From contig JXTC01000508.1 in the NCBI GenBank assembly GCA_002914845.1, forward strand, positions 150,864 to 214,863: a stretch of 64,000 nt of DNA. Direction: 5' to 3'. Of the stretch, positions 32,920 to 44,311 are shown in pieces. Each line of letters begins with the position of its first letter. Position 1 is the first letter of the stretch. Below the pieces are notes generated by a model that searched no databases, was not told where the DNA came from, and was given only the letters and a program-made list of their open reading frames with translations. The DNA is from Trema orientale. Taxonomy: Eukaryota > Streptophyta > Magnoliopsida > Rosales > Cannabaceae. The translations under genes and the position numbers were made by a program.

Positions 32920-33041
32920 CTTTCTAGTCTGTATTTGATGTATCCGATGTGTTAGTAAAATGATGTTGATACACGATCATTTTAAGAAAAGAAAGTAATT
33001 CTAGTTTAATGGGTGCCACGGTCCAATTTTTTTTTTTTTTT

Positions 33042-33064
33042 TAAAAAACCGAAAGCTCTTATAC
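33042..33064 (-). other. Primer-binding site of the second Gypsy element
   Basis: Just inside the 5' LTR the minus strand reads TGGTATAAGAGC, one change from the initiator-methionine-tRNA site TGGTATCAGAGC. Confidence 0.7.
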
Positions 33065-33073
33065 CAATTTTTC

Positions 33074-34106
33074 TATCACGATCCGAGGCCAGGGTTGGTG
33101 GCAGAATGGATATTTCATAAATTTGAAATACAAAAATTTAATTTTAAAGTTTCAAAAATTTATGAACATTTATAAAAGCCTCTAAATAGTGATTAAGTAA
33201 AAGTAAACATACATTAAATACATCACTCTTTAAACTAGATTGAAATAAAAATAATTGTTCAAAGTCGTACATCGAAACATCCATCACATATCAACAACAA
33301 ACATAATTAATATAGACCATGTTTAATCTTAAAATAAAGCTTACATAACCATAAATAAAATTATAATTTCTACCTAAGTTCCAACACCTACAAATCTAGT
33401 AGGAATTACTAAAGTAAAATAAATACTAGTAAACTTCAAAAGTCACCAGCTAAGCCTTTTTATCTAAGTCACACTGGATACCACCTGAAGGGGGGAGAAA
33501 AGGGGGGTGAGTTAATGCCCAGTAGAGAAACAATCACTAGTTTTTATAATAAATAATGTATTTATTTTCACAAATTTCAAAATGGTTAGTTTCTTCATTC
33601 TAAACATTTCACAATTACCAGCTTCTCAAACAGGTTTATCAAAGTCCATGTTCACAAAGCCAATATCAAAATATATTCCAAAATACGGTACATACCATCC
33701 AAGTCCATCACAAATGCACTAATTTTATTCTAGTTCCATAGTGCCTAGATTCTTGACATACGTAAGTTTCATATCATCTATATGATGAACATGGGCTATT
33801 CTAGTGTTATATAGGACACCGTGATTCCGACGGCCACGTGAGACAATATGCATACAAATGCGTGATATGATATGGATATGTACATTTTATGATCAAATCA
33901 GTAAATCAACCATGCAACGATTTTCATTCATTCAAAATCACGAATTTAAATCAAATCACATTTTTCGTAATATTGAAATCATGGAATTTAATTTAATCAA
34001 AATCAATTCAAACTATTTATGATAAATAAATTTAAAAGTAAGTGATCGAGTCCCTACCTCAATTGAGTATAATAATCCTCTATAGAGTTTGTATAAATTT
34101 CTGTGA
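33074..34106 (-). repeat. 5' LTR of the second Gypsy element, cut short
   Basis: Aligns with 29112-30142 up to ATAAATTTCTGTGA and then diverges. The first base pair of the terminus is TA instead of TG. A solo LTR is inserted just past the break point. Confidence 0.75.
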
Positions 34107-34111
34107 CTATA

Positions 34112-36325
34112 TGTGACAACCCGTATTAAAAAAAAGAGGGGTTTAGTTATATTAAATAAATAATACAAAGATAAAATAAATGACAAAAGTGCCCTTACTT
34201 AAATAGAATATTTGGGGTTAATTTAGTACATTAATATTTAGTCCCTTTAAGAAAACCTAAGGGTTTAATTTTACTATCAGTTTCTACACGTACGCTCTGT
34301 TTAAAAAAAAAAAAGAGAAGAGACGACTCTATAGTTGGTAGAAGAAGAAGAAGAAGATGGCTATTCTTATAGATTATTGAGACTCACTCCCATGGTAATA
34401 AATCTTAACCAATTAAGCTTTATGTCTTAGTTAGATTTTGGGGATTGAAATTACATGTCTAGGGTTAGGGTTTTAATTTGCCCATAAATAATTTATGAAC
34501 TATTAGGATGAATCTGATTGATATTAGGATTCAAACAAGATAAATTTTGAGTGATTTGGTTTGGTAAATAGAAAGTTATGAATTTTTGAGTTTTGGGCTA
34601 AGATGTAAAAACGTAGCAAAGATTGCGACTGATTTTTCAGAGAACTTTACTAGTCTGATTGGGTCATATTAGTATGGTTAGAAAGCTTATCGAATTAGCT
34701 TTCGAAAGGTATATAATTTGTCAAAAACGGACGTATAACCAGAGAGTTATAGCCAATTGAAGTGTGTACTACGAATGTGGAAAAATCTGAAACTTTGGGT
34801 ACTTTTAGTAAAACGTGGCTGCGACTTGTCCGGTTGTGCGGGGCTTACTTATGGACCCTATAACCACATTCTTGATACTTTTAGGACCCTATGACTGATA
34901 GAACATGTCCTCTAAGTTTGCTGATTTTTAGAAAGATATTAGAATTATTATGAATCGTTAGAAATTGACATTATTGGGAATAGCTATGGAGTTGATTATA
35001 GAAGATGCATGGGCAGCAAGTAGTCAATACTTTTAGTATAATTAGAGTATGATTTTATTGTTATGATACTTATACATGATCTATGTGATAATAGGTATTT
35101 GAGAGGTTACGTTGATTATTTTGTTTAAATAGACAAAGCGAACGAGGTAAGTAATCTTTGGTCTTTTCTAGTAACTTTTGTACAAGAATTAAATATTTCA
35201 TTGTTTCTAATAAACTTATGTTTATAGAGTATTTTATTAAAAATATGATTTCAAGTGAAAATATACTTTTTGCAAATAAGTTATTTATTGAAGGAAAATA
35301 ATTCTATTGAAATAATCGCTTTATTTGAAAAGTATTTTGATTCTATCTGATAATTGTTTTGCACAAAACTATGGATCAAGTATATGACATTATTATTGAA
35401 TATTGTTACATGAAATCTGTTTATAAATGATTAAAATGATATAATGAGAAAAGTGAAATTATTTTTGAACTGTTATTGTATACAACTGTGTTTTGAAACT
35501 CTCTTTAGTGACTATGCAATGTGAACCCATTTCACAAGGGTTATATGTGGACAGTACGTACTAAATGTGGACCTAGCTACAGGGGTTAAATGTAGTAAAT
35601 GTGGACCTAGCTACAGGGGTCAAATGTAGTAAGTGTGGACCTGGCTACAGGGGTTAAGTGTAGTAAATGTGGACCTAGTCACAGGGGTTAAGTGTGGCCA
35701 TAGTCGCCAAAAACTATTGAGAAGTAATTTGAAAGTGTTACTGATTATCGAATGAGAATGAAACGATAAATTTTGAAAACCTACTTCATGTTTTTGTTAA
35801 AGTGACTTTCCAAATAATCTCATTTGGTTATCTTAAAAATTATTACATTTTAAAATTGATTTTGTTTTGAAATATATGATTTAACCTTTTCAAAGGATAT
35901 ATACTTGATCCAGCTAGTTAAGGTTACTAGTTACTTACTGAGCTGTCGAGCTCACTCTTTTATTTTCCTCTCCTAGGTATTAAAGACCGTCAGTTAAGAA
36001 GTTCACTAAGGGAGAACTTATCTAGGTAATTGGGATACATTTGAGTTCATGAATGAAAGATGGAAAGTCATTCATTTTTATTGGGAAAATATGAAAACTG
36101 GAAAGATCAATTAGCACAAATTTGTTATATTACAGTATGTATTTTGTATAGTTAATTTTTTGTAACTGGAGACTTAATAGAATTATTAGGTTGTACATGA
36201 TTTAGTAGTACTTATTGGAGTTTAATTAATCTTTATTTTTGTGAATTATAGAACGATGTCTTGCATATTTATAAGGCTTTGCCTTATATGTATGCGGCGC
36301 ATGTCCTCGGGTGTGGGGCGTGACA
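34112..36325 (+). mobile_element. Solo LTR of a Gypsy-type element, 2.2 kb
   Basis: It starts TGTGACAACCCG and ends GGGGCGTGACA, with a 5-bp duplication CTATA on both sides (34107-34111 and 36326-36330). There is no internal coding region or second LTR, as expected after recombination between two LTRs. The plus orientation is judged from the GGGGCGTGACA end. It contains a 34-bp tandem repeat at 35561-35700. Confidence 0.85.
35561..35700. repeat. 34-bp tandem repeat, four copies
   Basis: The block GTGGACCTAGCTACAGGGGT recurs at 35567, 35601, 35635 and 35669, exactly 34 bp apart, inside the solo LTR. Confidence 0.95.
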
Positions 36326-36330
36326 CTATA

Positions 36331-36838
36331 TGTGGGAGACAACATGTGGGATGAGTTGGTGTCATAAGTAGAAAGGAGAATGGATGCATGTGGGTGTGGT
36401 TGTAAGTTGTTGTTATTTATTTTTTTTTAATAAAAATATTTATATATCCATAATTGAAAAATGGGTTTCTACATGAGGTTTTCCCTCTCCTCTTCTAGCC
36501 ATGGATCTGGCATTTTCTTTCTTGTTTAATTCTCTATGTAATATTCAGAAATATCAATAAAAAAAATTAAAAATTAAGTGAGACCTTGCCAAATAAATTA
36601 TCATCACCAATCGATTCCAGAAATTACAAGTACCTATACTGGCTACTGATCCAAATCAACGACAACAAAAATTATTTTTAGTTCACTAGCTAGATTTATT
36701 CCCTTAAATGTGAATATGAAATATTTTTTTATTACTAGACATATTAGACTGCTAAAGGAAAGGCAAAGAAAGAGCTTTTTTGTTAAACTAAACATAATCA
36801 GCATCTACCCATCACTAAAATGCCTTAGACTCATACTA
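36331..36838. other. Unassigned spacer
   Basis: No frame or element recognised. The original sequence interrupted by the solo LTR continues here (TGTGGGAGACAACATG). Confidence 0.4.
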
Positions 36839-36839
36839 A

Positions 36840-39400
36840 TTAATTAAAGCACTTTGGACATATTAAATGTGAAAGCTCTACATCAAAATGAATAATAAAG
36901 CACATAGTTCCTGGCCTTCTCTTATGCCAAAGGGAATAAACAGTACTAATTACAAGTATTGTCACGCAAATTAATAAGGCAAGGTACATAGCATTGTGTG
37001 TTCTCCAACTCTGAGCCAACTTAATTTCACAAGGGGGCTTTGTTTCATAGTGAAAAGTTGAAGACATACAAGGGATTAATTCACTGACCGAGCTATGTAA
37101 ATATTCTTCCTGAGGGACGCAAAATTTGTAATAGTTAACCCTTGTGAGATGGACCGTAACCAATAAGAATAACACAATTAGAAGTTGTGATTGACAACTT
37201 ATGAAACTGTTTAGGATGTAAGCAAACGAAAATAGGAACATATATGTTCAGCTGGTTAATTTGTGCTGAAAAATTGTTTCAGATGGAGAACAGAATTGTG
37301 AAACTGGTGTAGTTAAATGATTTGTTAGGTATCGACATATCTGAAGAAAAAGCATCCCACCATTATTTCAAAGGGAAACTAGCTTGTTCTACAATGTGTT
37401 GGTGTTTTCGCTAGCTCTTCCTTTTTGTTGGTGAGTATGAGGGCAAGGATGTCTGAACACCACACCAAGTTCTTTAAAATCGTTCATAAAGCGGAATTTA
37501 TTCTCTGTTCCAATCAGTTTGAAGATAAAAAGATTTATCTTTGAAAAATCTCTCAACAAAAGCATCAAATTGAACGAAGATATGACTCCAGGTTTTGACT
37601 TCCAGGAAAAAATCCTGAGTGTCTGTACTTTAAACATGAATAAAATGGACCTCGCATTTGAAACGTTCAGTGTACGCTTAGGGTGAAGGAACCCACAAAT
37701 CGGAGGTCACAATATTAAAAGGTTAGAGATCTCAAATCAAACGAGGGAAAAGAAAAACGATAATTCATTTTTCATTAGACTTGAGAATAGGATTTAAGAA
37801 TAGTGGACAGTACTTTTTATAAAATTCGAGTTCGTGAATGGCCAAGTCTTTGAAGCTAAACATTGGCATTATTTGTACCTACTTCAGACTTACTGGATCG
37901 TTTTACAATCAGAAACATAGTTACAAAAACCAGATTTGGTACAACCAGGAACAGAACTACAAACATTCACAGAATAAAAAAGGAAATTGAGACTTGAAAC
38001 ATGACTTGGGAAAAGGAATAGAAATGTAAAACTTGTAGAGGGCCACTTCTACGAGCATCCAACAGAAAAAGCTTCCTTGAAACCTTGTCCTTAACAAAAT
38101 AAGAGCAAGATCAGTCTAAATTCAACCATCACATTGTTACCAATAGTAAACTCTTGAAATGCTTAATAGATATTTTGCAACTTGAGGAACTCAAATGATA
38201 TTGTTTGTAACAAAGACTGATAAGGATAAGAATTTGAAGAATAGGTTAATGAATCGATACGTGAAATTGGTAGTTCAAAACCATTACCAAATGTTAGCAC
38301 TCATATTTTGCTTTTCCAGCTCTGCAGTGACATGGTTGGTGGCTCTGTTGTCCATATAAAAATACTAGAGTGGATCATTCAAGGTTGATGTATTTGCCAC
38401 AGAACCTGATTCGCCGAAGGTAATTACAACCGAGAGTGTGCAGATTCTGCTTGCTCAGACGGTTGATAAGTGACGTTAAAACGAGAATAGCATCTTAGTG
38501 CCGTAGGACCACCACAACCTGGATTTCGGCCACCACGGCCATCTCCATGACATCTAGAACCACCATTACTTCAGCCATAATTGGTAGGATAAAACCAATT
38601 GTTGTAACCTCGACCACATCCTCTATCATTGAAAGCTAAATTTGAATATGCTGATAGTAGATCAGAGGTAACAAAGGAAGTTAGACGCTCAAACATTACT
38701 TCTTGATTCCGCAGCAAAAACTAAACCAATTGCAGATTAAGACTATCACATCAAGTGGTCAAATTTACGACAATCGCATTATAGTAACTAAACCCACCGA
38801 GGGTATAAATGATTAGTTCTTTATCAGATATTAATTTACACTATAAGCACTCAGTATATCAGCAATATCTCTTATAGACGATAATGCTCCACATACCTTT
38901 CTTGTTGAAGGAAACTTGAAACGGAGTTACGAGGCTGGAGCTGTCTACTGTGTGGAAATAAGTCTCTCTAAGAACTTGCCATATCTCATCTGTAGATTGC
39001 CGTTGAATAACATGCCTGAGTATTCCTTCTGAAATAGACAAGCATAAGCAGCTTATAAGGAACCGATCTGATTGCATTCGGAAAGTGTATTCTGGATTCA
39101 GCATTTGAATTAGAGGATTTCTATCACCAGATTATTAGAGAACAAACTATGCCTTGTCCATAGAAGATACGAGTCAAGATCACGAGCATGAGTAGCTGGT
39201 AAGATTTGAGAACGCGCAAAAGAAAAGTGATCTCTCCTTGATTGAGGCGCAGAGCCCATGGGACTAGAGTTGGAGAAAATGTTAGCGCTTGTCCATTTCT
39301 ATAAGGCGAAAGCTTCAGAAGGATCTATGATCGAATTTTAACTAGAAGCGGAAGACATCTGACCAGAAACCGGCAATGGTAGGTCTGAAACCAAGTTGAG
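36840..39400 (-). pseudogene. Old Copia remnant (gag to integrase, no RT)
   Basis: The minus strand, read in shifting frames, gives a degenerate primer site (TGGTTTCAGACC, about 39385) and then gag: FLISCLCLSISEGILRHVIQRQSTDEIWQVLRETYF at 38859-39104 and a glycine/arginine-rich stretch near 38500-38640. Protease-like DNRATNHVTAELEKQ follows near 38330, then the integrase core ending in LGVVFRHPCPHTHQQKGR (37389-37637) and WWDAF near 37350, then a PSHKG...GRIF block near 37110-37160. No RT follows. The 133-codon frame at 36840-37241 is an out-of-frame reading of this integrase tail, not a gene. Confidence 0.75.
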
Positions 39401-40106
39401 ATTCAGAGCAGAGAGCAAAATGAAAGGGAGAGAAATCTAAAGAAATATTCTGCTATGAAGACATCTGTGCAGACATTTACAAATAACAAATTCGGAAAAT
39501 TATGTAACAAGATAATAGAATAAACAACTAACATAACTAATTTGTTATCAAACTAAATGTTAAAGTACTAATTCTTCATTAATCTCAAGGCTTTGTTAAC
39601 TAATAAATTAATTAATTAATAAACTACTGACATAGGCTTTGTTAACTGACTGAATCTAATATATTCTAACTCAAAATACCGGTTTTACAAGTGCCCATCA
39701 ACATAATTAAAAAGTTCCACTTGTTTCTCTATTTCTTGTTGTGCTAAGTTTTTCTTAATATGTCAATTTTATCAAAGTTTCATTGAGGTGAATGATTCAC
39801 TTAGGAGTTCTCTTACTAATTAGTAATTTCAAACCTGACTAACTCCTTATAAGTAGAAAGACTTATAAGTAGAAGCTTTGCTAGCTCCCTAACCCCTTCT
39901 TTGGAATGCCATGTACAGAAAAAAAAATATTCAACTAAAGAAGAAAGTATAAGTTCTTATGCCAATGTTGTCTAATGACTATTACAATGATGTTTAAAAA
40001 TAAAGGTGTGTAAATATTTTTCTTTGTTTGATTCATGAACAAATTTTATTAAAACAGGTGTACTTAGTCAAGTAGTAAGAAATAACTCACGAGCCAATGA
40101 ATGAGG
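39401..40106. other. AT-rich stretch, possibly decayed LTR
   Basis: Lies on the 5' side of the old Copia remnant, where its LTR would be. No clear termini or partner. Nothing else seen. Confidence 0.35.
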
Positions 40107-40846
40107 GATGATCTTCTTTTTCATCTCCTCTTCTACCTCCATTTTCTTCTTCTTCTTCTTCGTCTCCTTCTCCTTCTCTGTGTTCTCTTTCTTTTTCTTT
40201 TTCTTCTTCTTTTCCTTCTCCTTCTCTTTCTTCTCTATTTTCTCCTCCTTCTCTTTGTTCTATTTCTTCTTCTTCTTCATTTTCTCCTTCTATTTCTTTT
40301 TGTTCTCTTTCTTCTTCTTCTCCTTCTCTTTCTTCTCTTTCTTCTACTACTTCTTTTCCTATTTCTTCTCCTTCTCTTTGTTTTCTTTCTTCTTCTTTAG
40401 TTTCTCTTTCTCCTTCTCCTTCTTCTTCTTCTTCTTCTTTTTCTTCTTCTTCTGCTTCTCTTTGTTTTCTTTCTTCTTCAGTTTCTCCTTCTCCTTCGCT
40501 TTCTTCTTCTTCTTGTTTTTCTTCTTCTTCTCGTTCTCTTTGTTCTCCTTCTTCTTCTTTTTTCTCTCTCTCTTTATCTTCTTCTTCTTTTCCTTCTTCT
40601 TCCTTTTGTTCTCTTTCTTCTTCTCCTTCTCCTTCTACTTCTTTTTCTTCTCTTTCTTCTTCTCCTTCTTTGTTTACTTCTTCTTTTTGTTCTCTTCCTT
40701 CTTCTTTTTGTTCTCTTCCTTCTTCTTTTTGTTCTCTTACTTTACCTTCTTCTTCTTTACCTTTTCTTCCTTCTTTTTCTTCTTCTTCGTTTTCTTCACC
40801 TCCTCCTCCTTTTTCTCCTTCTAATTCTTCTACTTCTTCTTTAAAT
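40107..40846. repeat. TTC/GAA-rich polypyrimidine tract, about 740 bp
   Basis: Almost all C and T on the plus strand, built from TTC, TTCTCC and CTTTTT words with few interruptions. The overlapping frames of 99, 238 and 86 codons across it are leucine/phenylalanine/serine runs and not genes. It lies about 390 bp beyond the stop codon of the CNL gene; on that gene's sense strand it is a GAA-rich purine tract. Confidence 0.95.
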
Positions 40847-41232
40847 CATGTAAAAACAAAACCAACAACCAGTAAGAGTCAACAACGGACAACAATAATA
40901 ACAAAAAATTCTAACTGTATCATCCATTAATTAAAGTTATCTAATGTGTCTTAAGTATTTTAAGGAAAATAAAAATGAAGAAGAAGAGAAAGAAATAAAA
41001 ATGAACCGACAATACGCTTATGTATAGAAACATAAAAATTCTTTCAGATTGATTACAATATAAAATAAAGAAATATATAATTATTAACCTATATTCTAAT
41101 AAAAGAAAAATTAATGATAGATTATTACAATTGAAAATTGATCAACTGAAGATGCTTCACAAAAAGGAAAGTAAAAGGAAAAAAAATCTAATCCAGTAAG
41201 TCAAACCAGATATGAAACTCCACAACATTCAA
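40847..41232. other. Probable 3' flank of the CNL gene
   Basis: AT-rich. It may hold a small 3' exon or untranslated region of the receptor gene, since a donor-like GTATGT site lies near its stop. No coding frame stands out. Confidence 0.35.
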
Positions 41233-44217
41233 CTACTTACAAAGATATAATAACATGTAACGAAAGATAGATAGAGTTAAGTACATACCACTTCCAGAGT
41301 AGCCATCAGGATCCATAAAGGATTGGACAAAATTCTTAGCATCAAGATAATCCCACTCCAATGATCGCCAAATGCTTCTATCTATACGAACATATTGAAG
41401 AGAAGGTGGGCATCGTTCTCTGTCAAGAAGAGGACTAATCCTTTTCAAGTTTGGACAACCATATATGCAAACATCTTGCAAGGACTTGGCAATGAAAGGT
41501 ATACGATGCAATTTCGGTAGCCTCGACAAATGTAGACTCCTCAATTTTGGGAGATCAATGGCATGATGATCAGTCCCTCCTTTCTCTTGATTTTGATCTT
41601 CATCATCAGATTTTGTTGATGATATCAATTCCTCCAATTGATTGCATTTTTTGATAAAAATCTCTTCCAGGCTTGGGATAGAAGCATTATCCAGTATGAA
41701 GAGTTTCTTGAGATTGTTGCAGTACTGTATTCTCAAGTATTTAAGAGAGGAAAAAAAGCCAAGTTGAGGGCTTCCAAATTTCTCTCTCTCAAATAACCCA
41801 CGTAAGTTACTTAGCTTATCAAGATCCAGTCTCTCAAGATTTTGAAGAAGACGAGAGTTGTAGGAATACAAACAAGAAAACAAATATTCTGTCAGTTGAC
41901 AATGCTTAATCTCAAGGCACCTCAACTTAGTTGTAACGTTGAACGGCACAAGTTCATATAGGCGGCTTACCTTGACGTTGCACTTCTCAATTCTTAGTTT
42001 CTCGACATCTTCAGGGAGTAATATACTTTCACTCAGCTTGCATTCTCTTAAATACACAAATTTATCGCCTCCACTACTATGTACAATCCAAGAAAGATAT
42101 TCTTGAGAAAATTGTGATTGACAAATGAATATGTAATTGGTGAGTTCCCTATTCTCCAAAGATTTGACACATACATTATAATTGTTGATGTCATCTATTA
42201 AGACATGAAAAGTCTCCAGATTTTTGAGACATGCCAAATCCTCACCTTCTATTCTTGGTGTTGTAGACAAAAACATAAGTGAGAGATATTGGAGATTTAT
42301 AAACTTGCGTAAAACTCCATCAGGCATAAATTCTAATCTGCACAAACTGAAATCTAGATATCTCAATTTGGCCAACGTCTCCATACCATGGGGAACTTCA
42401 ATGACTCCTGTTTCAAAAAAGTCCAACTTCCTCAAACGCTTGAGTTTTGCTAAAGATGGCACATATTTCAACTCTTCACATCTTTTTAGCAACAATGCTG
42501 TAAGATTCACCAAGTTTGAGACTGATTCTGGTAAATTCGCAATTCTAGTGTAAGATAGGTCAAGAACACAAAGCCCCTTCATGTGAAGAAAAAAATTATC
42601 TGAAATACTCCTTAAAGTGTTTTTACAAAGTAACAATGTCGAAAGTTTACGACACTTTGGTGGTTCAAAACTAGGAGGAATATCACATATATTGTTGTCC
42701 ATTAATGAAACCTTTAGAGTATCACCTTTCCAGTTTTCTTCATTTGGTACGGTTTTTAAACCCAAACCTGCTTTGACAAAAAACCGAGGGCTCTCACTTG
42801 TAATTCGTAGTGCCATGTCTCTTACCAAATCATGCATCTTCACATATCTCGCATATTTGTCCACATTATTCAATAAGCAGAGATTTACAAGTTTAGCGAG
42901 CATAGCTTGACCATCCTTTATCTGATATTGCCTTGTATTACTTTCCTCGATTATTTCCTCAACTATCAAATATTCAATTAACAAAGCTCTATCAATTTCA
43001 TAGTCTTCAGGATATAGTGCGCAATATAGAAGACAATCTTGAAGTCTCTTATCATTTAAGCGATCATAACTAAATTTCAACCTCTCAATTATTGCATCAG
43101 ATTCAGATCCCTTTATACATTTCTTAAGTTTTTCTAACGCAATCTCCCATTCATAAAGATTAACAGTACCTTTTAAACTTTTTGCAATTGTAACAACTGC
43201 AAGAGGCAAACCTGCACATTGTTGAACAATCTCCTTCAGCATCTTTTCCAAATTTTCGATAGAAAGAACATCACGACCAACGGTTTCCAAGAATAACTCC
43301 ATTGCATCATCTTCTGATAGAAACTCTATTTGAAAAATTGGTTTGCAACTCATTTTGTTACAAACATCACGAGAACGAGTTGTCAATACCAATTTGCATC
43401 CATTCTCAGGCTCTGGAATTCCAACTTCTTTGAGAGAATGTGCATACCACAAATCATCTAGAATGAGTACGTACTTCCTTTTTGTATTGAACTGTTTATA
43501 CAACTTTCCTTCCCTCGTTTTTTGATCAACCTCTTTTGAAATGTCTAGACCCAACTTATGTGCAATTTTTTCTTGTAAGTTTGTGAGATCAGAATCCTTC
43601 GATACAGTTACCCAAATCACACTGTCGAACTTATCCTTATTTTCTAAAATCATATTGTTGATACGTTCGAGGGCAGTTGTTTTACCAATTCCACCCATAC
43701 CATAAACTCCAATCTTTGTAACTCTATCATCTATCAAGCTTTCCCAGATTTCTTGTATTTTTCTTTCGAACCTAGTTTCTCCACCTTTTATCATTATTGT
43801 TGGCAATGGATCTCCACGTTCTGGAAGTGGTATGACCAAACTACTCTCTAGGAGCTTACGACCACTCTCATAGAGTTCTTTAACCTCTTCTATCTTCCGA
43901 GCAACACTTTTCCCGAGATCAACACGAGAGAAAAATTTCACTTTTTCAACTTTTTCTTCAGTATTCTTTATTTCATCATTTATATTCTTTATCCTTTCCA
44001 ACCAAAGCTTAACTTCTTCCTTCACCATTGTTTCTCCTGATACAAGATCCACGTTTTTTCGCAATTCTAGGTCTGTGTTTTGGCTATTTAATTCATCCAA
44101 TCTTTTTCTAAGTGTAGCCATGTATTTGTTGATCCCTCTATGATATTTCACGCATTCGACAATGGGAGCTGATACACATTTTACTAGTTCAGCAAAAGCT
44201 ACTCCTACAGCCTCCAT
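41233..44217 (-). CDS. CC-NB-ARC-LRR (CNL) disease-resistance protein, 994 aa
   Basis: Intracellular immune receptor of the RPS2/RPS5-like CNL group: it senses pathogen effectors, swaps ADP for ATP and triggers defence. Domains: coiled coil about 1-160 (EVKLWLERI at 68-76, no EDVID motif, as in RPS5-like proteins); NB-ARC with P-loop GMGGIGKTT 173-181, RNBS-A VIWVTVSKD 200-208, kinase 2 LILDDLW 251-257 (final W marks a CNL), RNBS-B LVLTTRS 276-282, GLPL 336-339, RNBS-D CLLYCALYPED 395-405, MHD 461-463; irregular LRRs from about 500 to 950. All nucleotide-binding motifs are intact. The start ATG begins MEAVGVAF and has an acceptor-like TTTCTAG 20-25 bases upstream, hinting at a 5'UTR intron. 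A donor-like GTATGT lies inside the last ~15 codons (near 41285), so the true C-terminus may be spliced and differ. Two broken relatives lie at 11.5-14.6 kb. Confidence 0.93.
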   Translation of the reverse strand: MEAVGVAFAELVKCVSAPIVECVKYHRGINKYMATLRKRLDELNSQNTDLELRKNVDLVSGETMVKEEVKLWLERIKNINDEIKNTEEKVEKVKFFSRVDLGKSVARKIEEVKELYESGRKLLESSLVIPLPERGDPLPTIMIKGGETRFERKIQEIWESLIDDRVTKIGVYGMGGIGKTTALERINNMILENKDKFDSVIWVTVSKDSDLTNLQEKIAHKLGLDISKEVDQKTREGKLYKQFNTKRKYVLILDDLWYAHSLKEVGIPEPENGCKLVLTTRSRDVCNKMSCKPIFQIEFLSEDDAMELFLETVGRDVLSIENLEKMLKEIVQQCAGLPLAVVTIAKSLKGTVNLYEWEIALEKLKKCIKGSESDAIIERLKFSYDRLNDKRLQDCLLYCALYPEDYEIDRALLIEYLIVEEIIEESNTRQYQIKDGQAMLAKLVNLCLLNNVDKYARYVKMHDLVRDMALRITSESPRFFVKAGLGLKTVPNEENWKGDTLKVSLMDNNICDIPPSFEPPKCRKLSTLLLCKNTLRSISDNFFLHMKGLCVLDLSYTRIANLPESVSNLVNLTALLLKRCEELKYVPSLAKLKRLRKLDFFETGVIEVPHGMETLAKLRYLDFSLCRLEFMPDGVLRKFINLQYLSLMFLSTTPRIEGEDLACLKNLETFHVLIDDINNYNVCVKSLENRELTNYIFICQSQFSQEYLSWIVHSSGGDKFVYLRECKLSESILLPEDVEKLRIEKCNVKVSRLYELVPFNVTTKLRCLEIKHCQLTEYLFSCLYSYNSRLLQNLERLDLDKLSNLRGLFEREKFGSPQLGFFSSLKYLRIQYCNNLKKLFILDNASIPSLEEIFIKKCNQLEELISSTKSDDEDQNQEKGGTDHHAIDLPKLRSLHLSRLPKLHRIPFIAKSLQDVCIYGCPNLKRISPLLDRERCPPSLQYVRIDRSIWRSLEWDYLDAKNFVQSFMDPDGYSGSGMYLTLSIFRYMLLYLCK

Positions 44218-44311
44218 GAAGTCCCCACGAGTATACCTAGAAATTCGAAAACGATAAGTAACTTTGGTAATGTTTGGTACACGACTCTTGTATTGTATTA
44301 ATTAAACATAA

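Larger units (their letters stand above)
29112..34106 (-). mobile_element. Truncated Ty3/Gypsy retrotransposon (RNase H and integrase deleted)
   Basis: Two similar LTR stretches (starting TGTCACGACCC at 29112 and TATCACGATCC at 33074) flank gag, protease and part of RT on the minus strand. Coding sequence stops in RT at about 30540 and runs straight into LTR-type sequence, so RNase H, integrase and the polypurine tract are gone. LTR differences are numerous, so it is older than the Copia element. The gene order and RT sequence place it in Gypsy, and the single RNase H expected there is lost. Confidence 0.85.

Noticed and set aside
36840..37241. 133-codon minus-strand frame with two hydrophobic stretches, looking like a small membrane protein
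   Set aside because: Other frames of the same stretch give PSHKG and GRIF integrase-tail blocks in the right order after the Copia integrase at 37389-37637, so this is an off-frame reading of a retroelement remnant.
40101..40930. Overlapping frames of 99, 238 and 86 codons
   Set aside because: They are readings of a TTC/CTT-rich tract, giving only F, S, L and C runs. No domain, and three frames are equally open.
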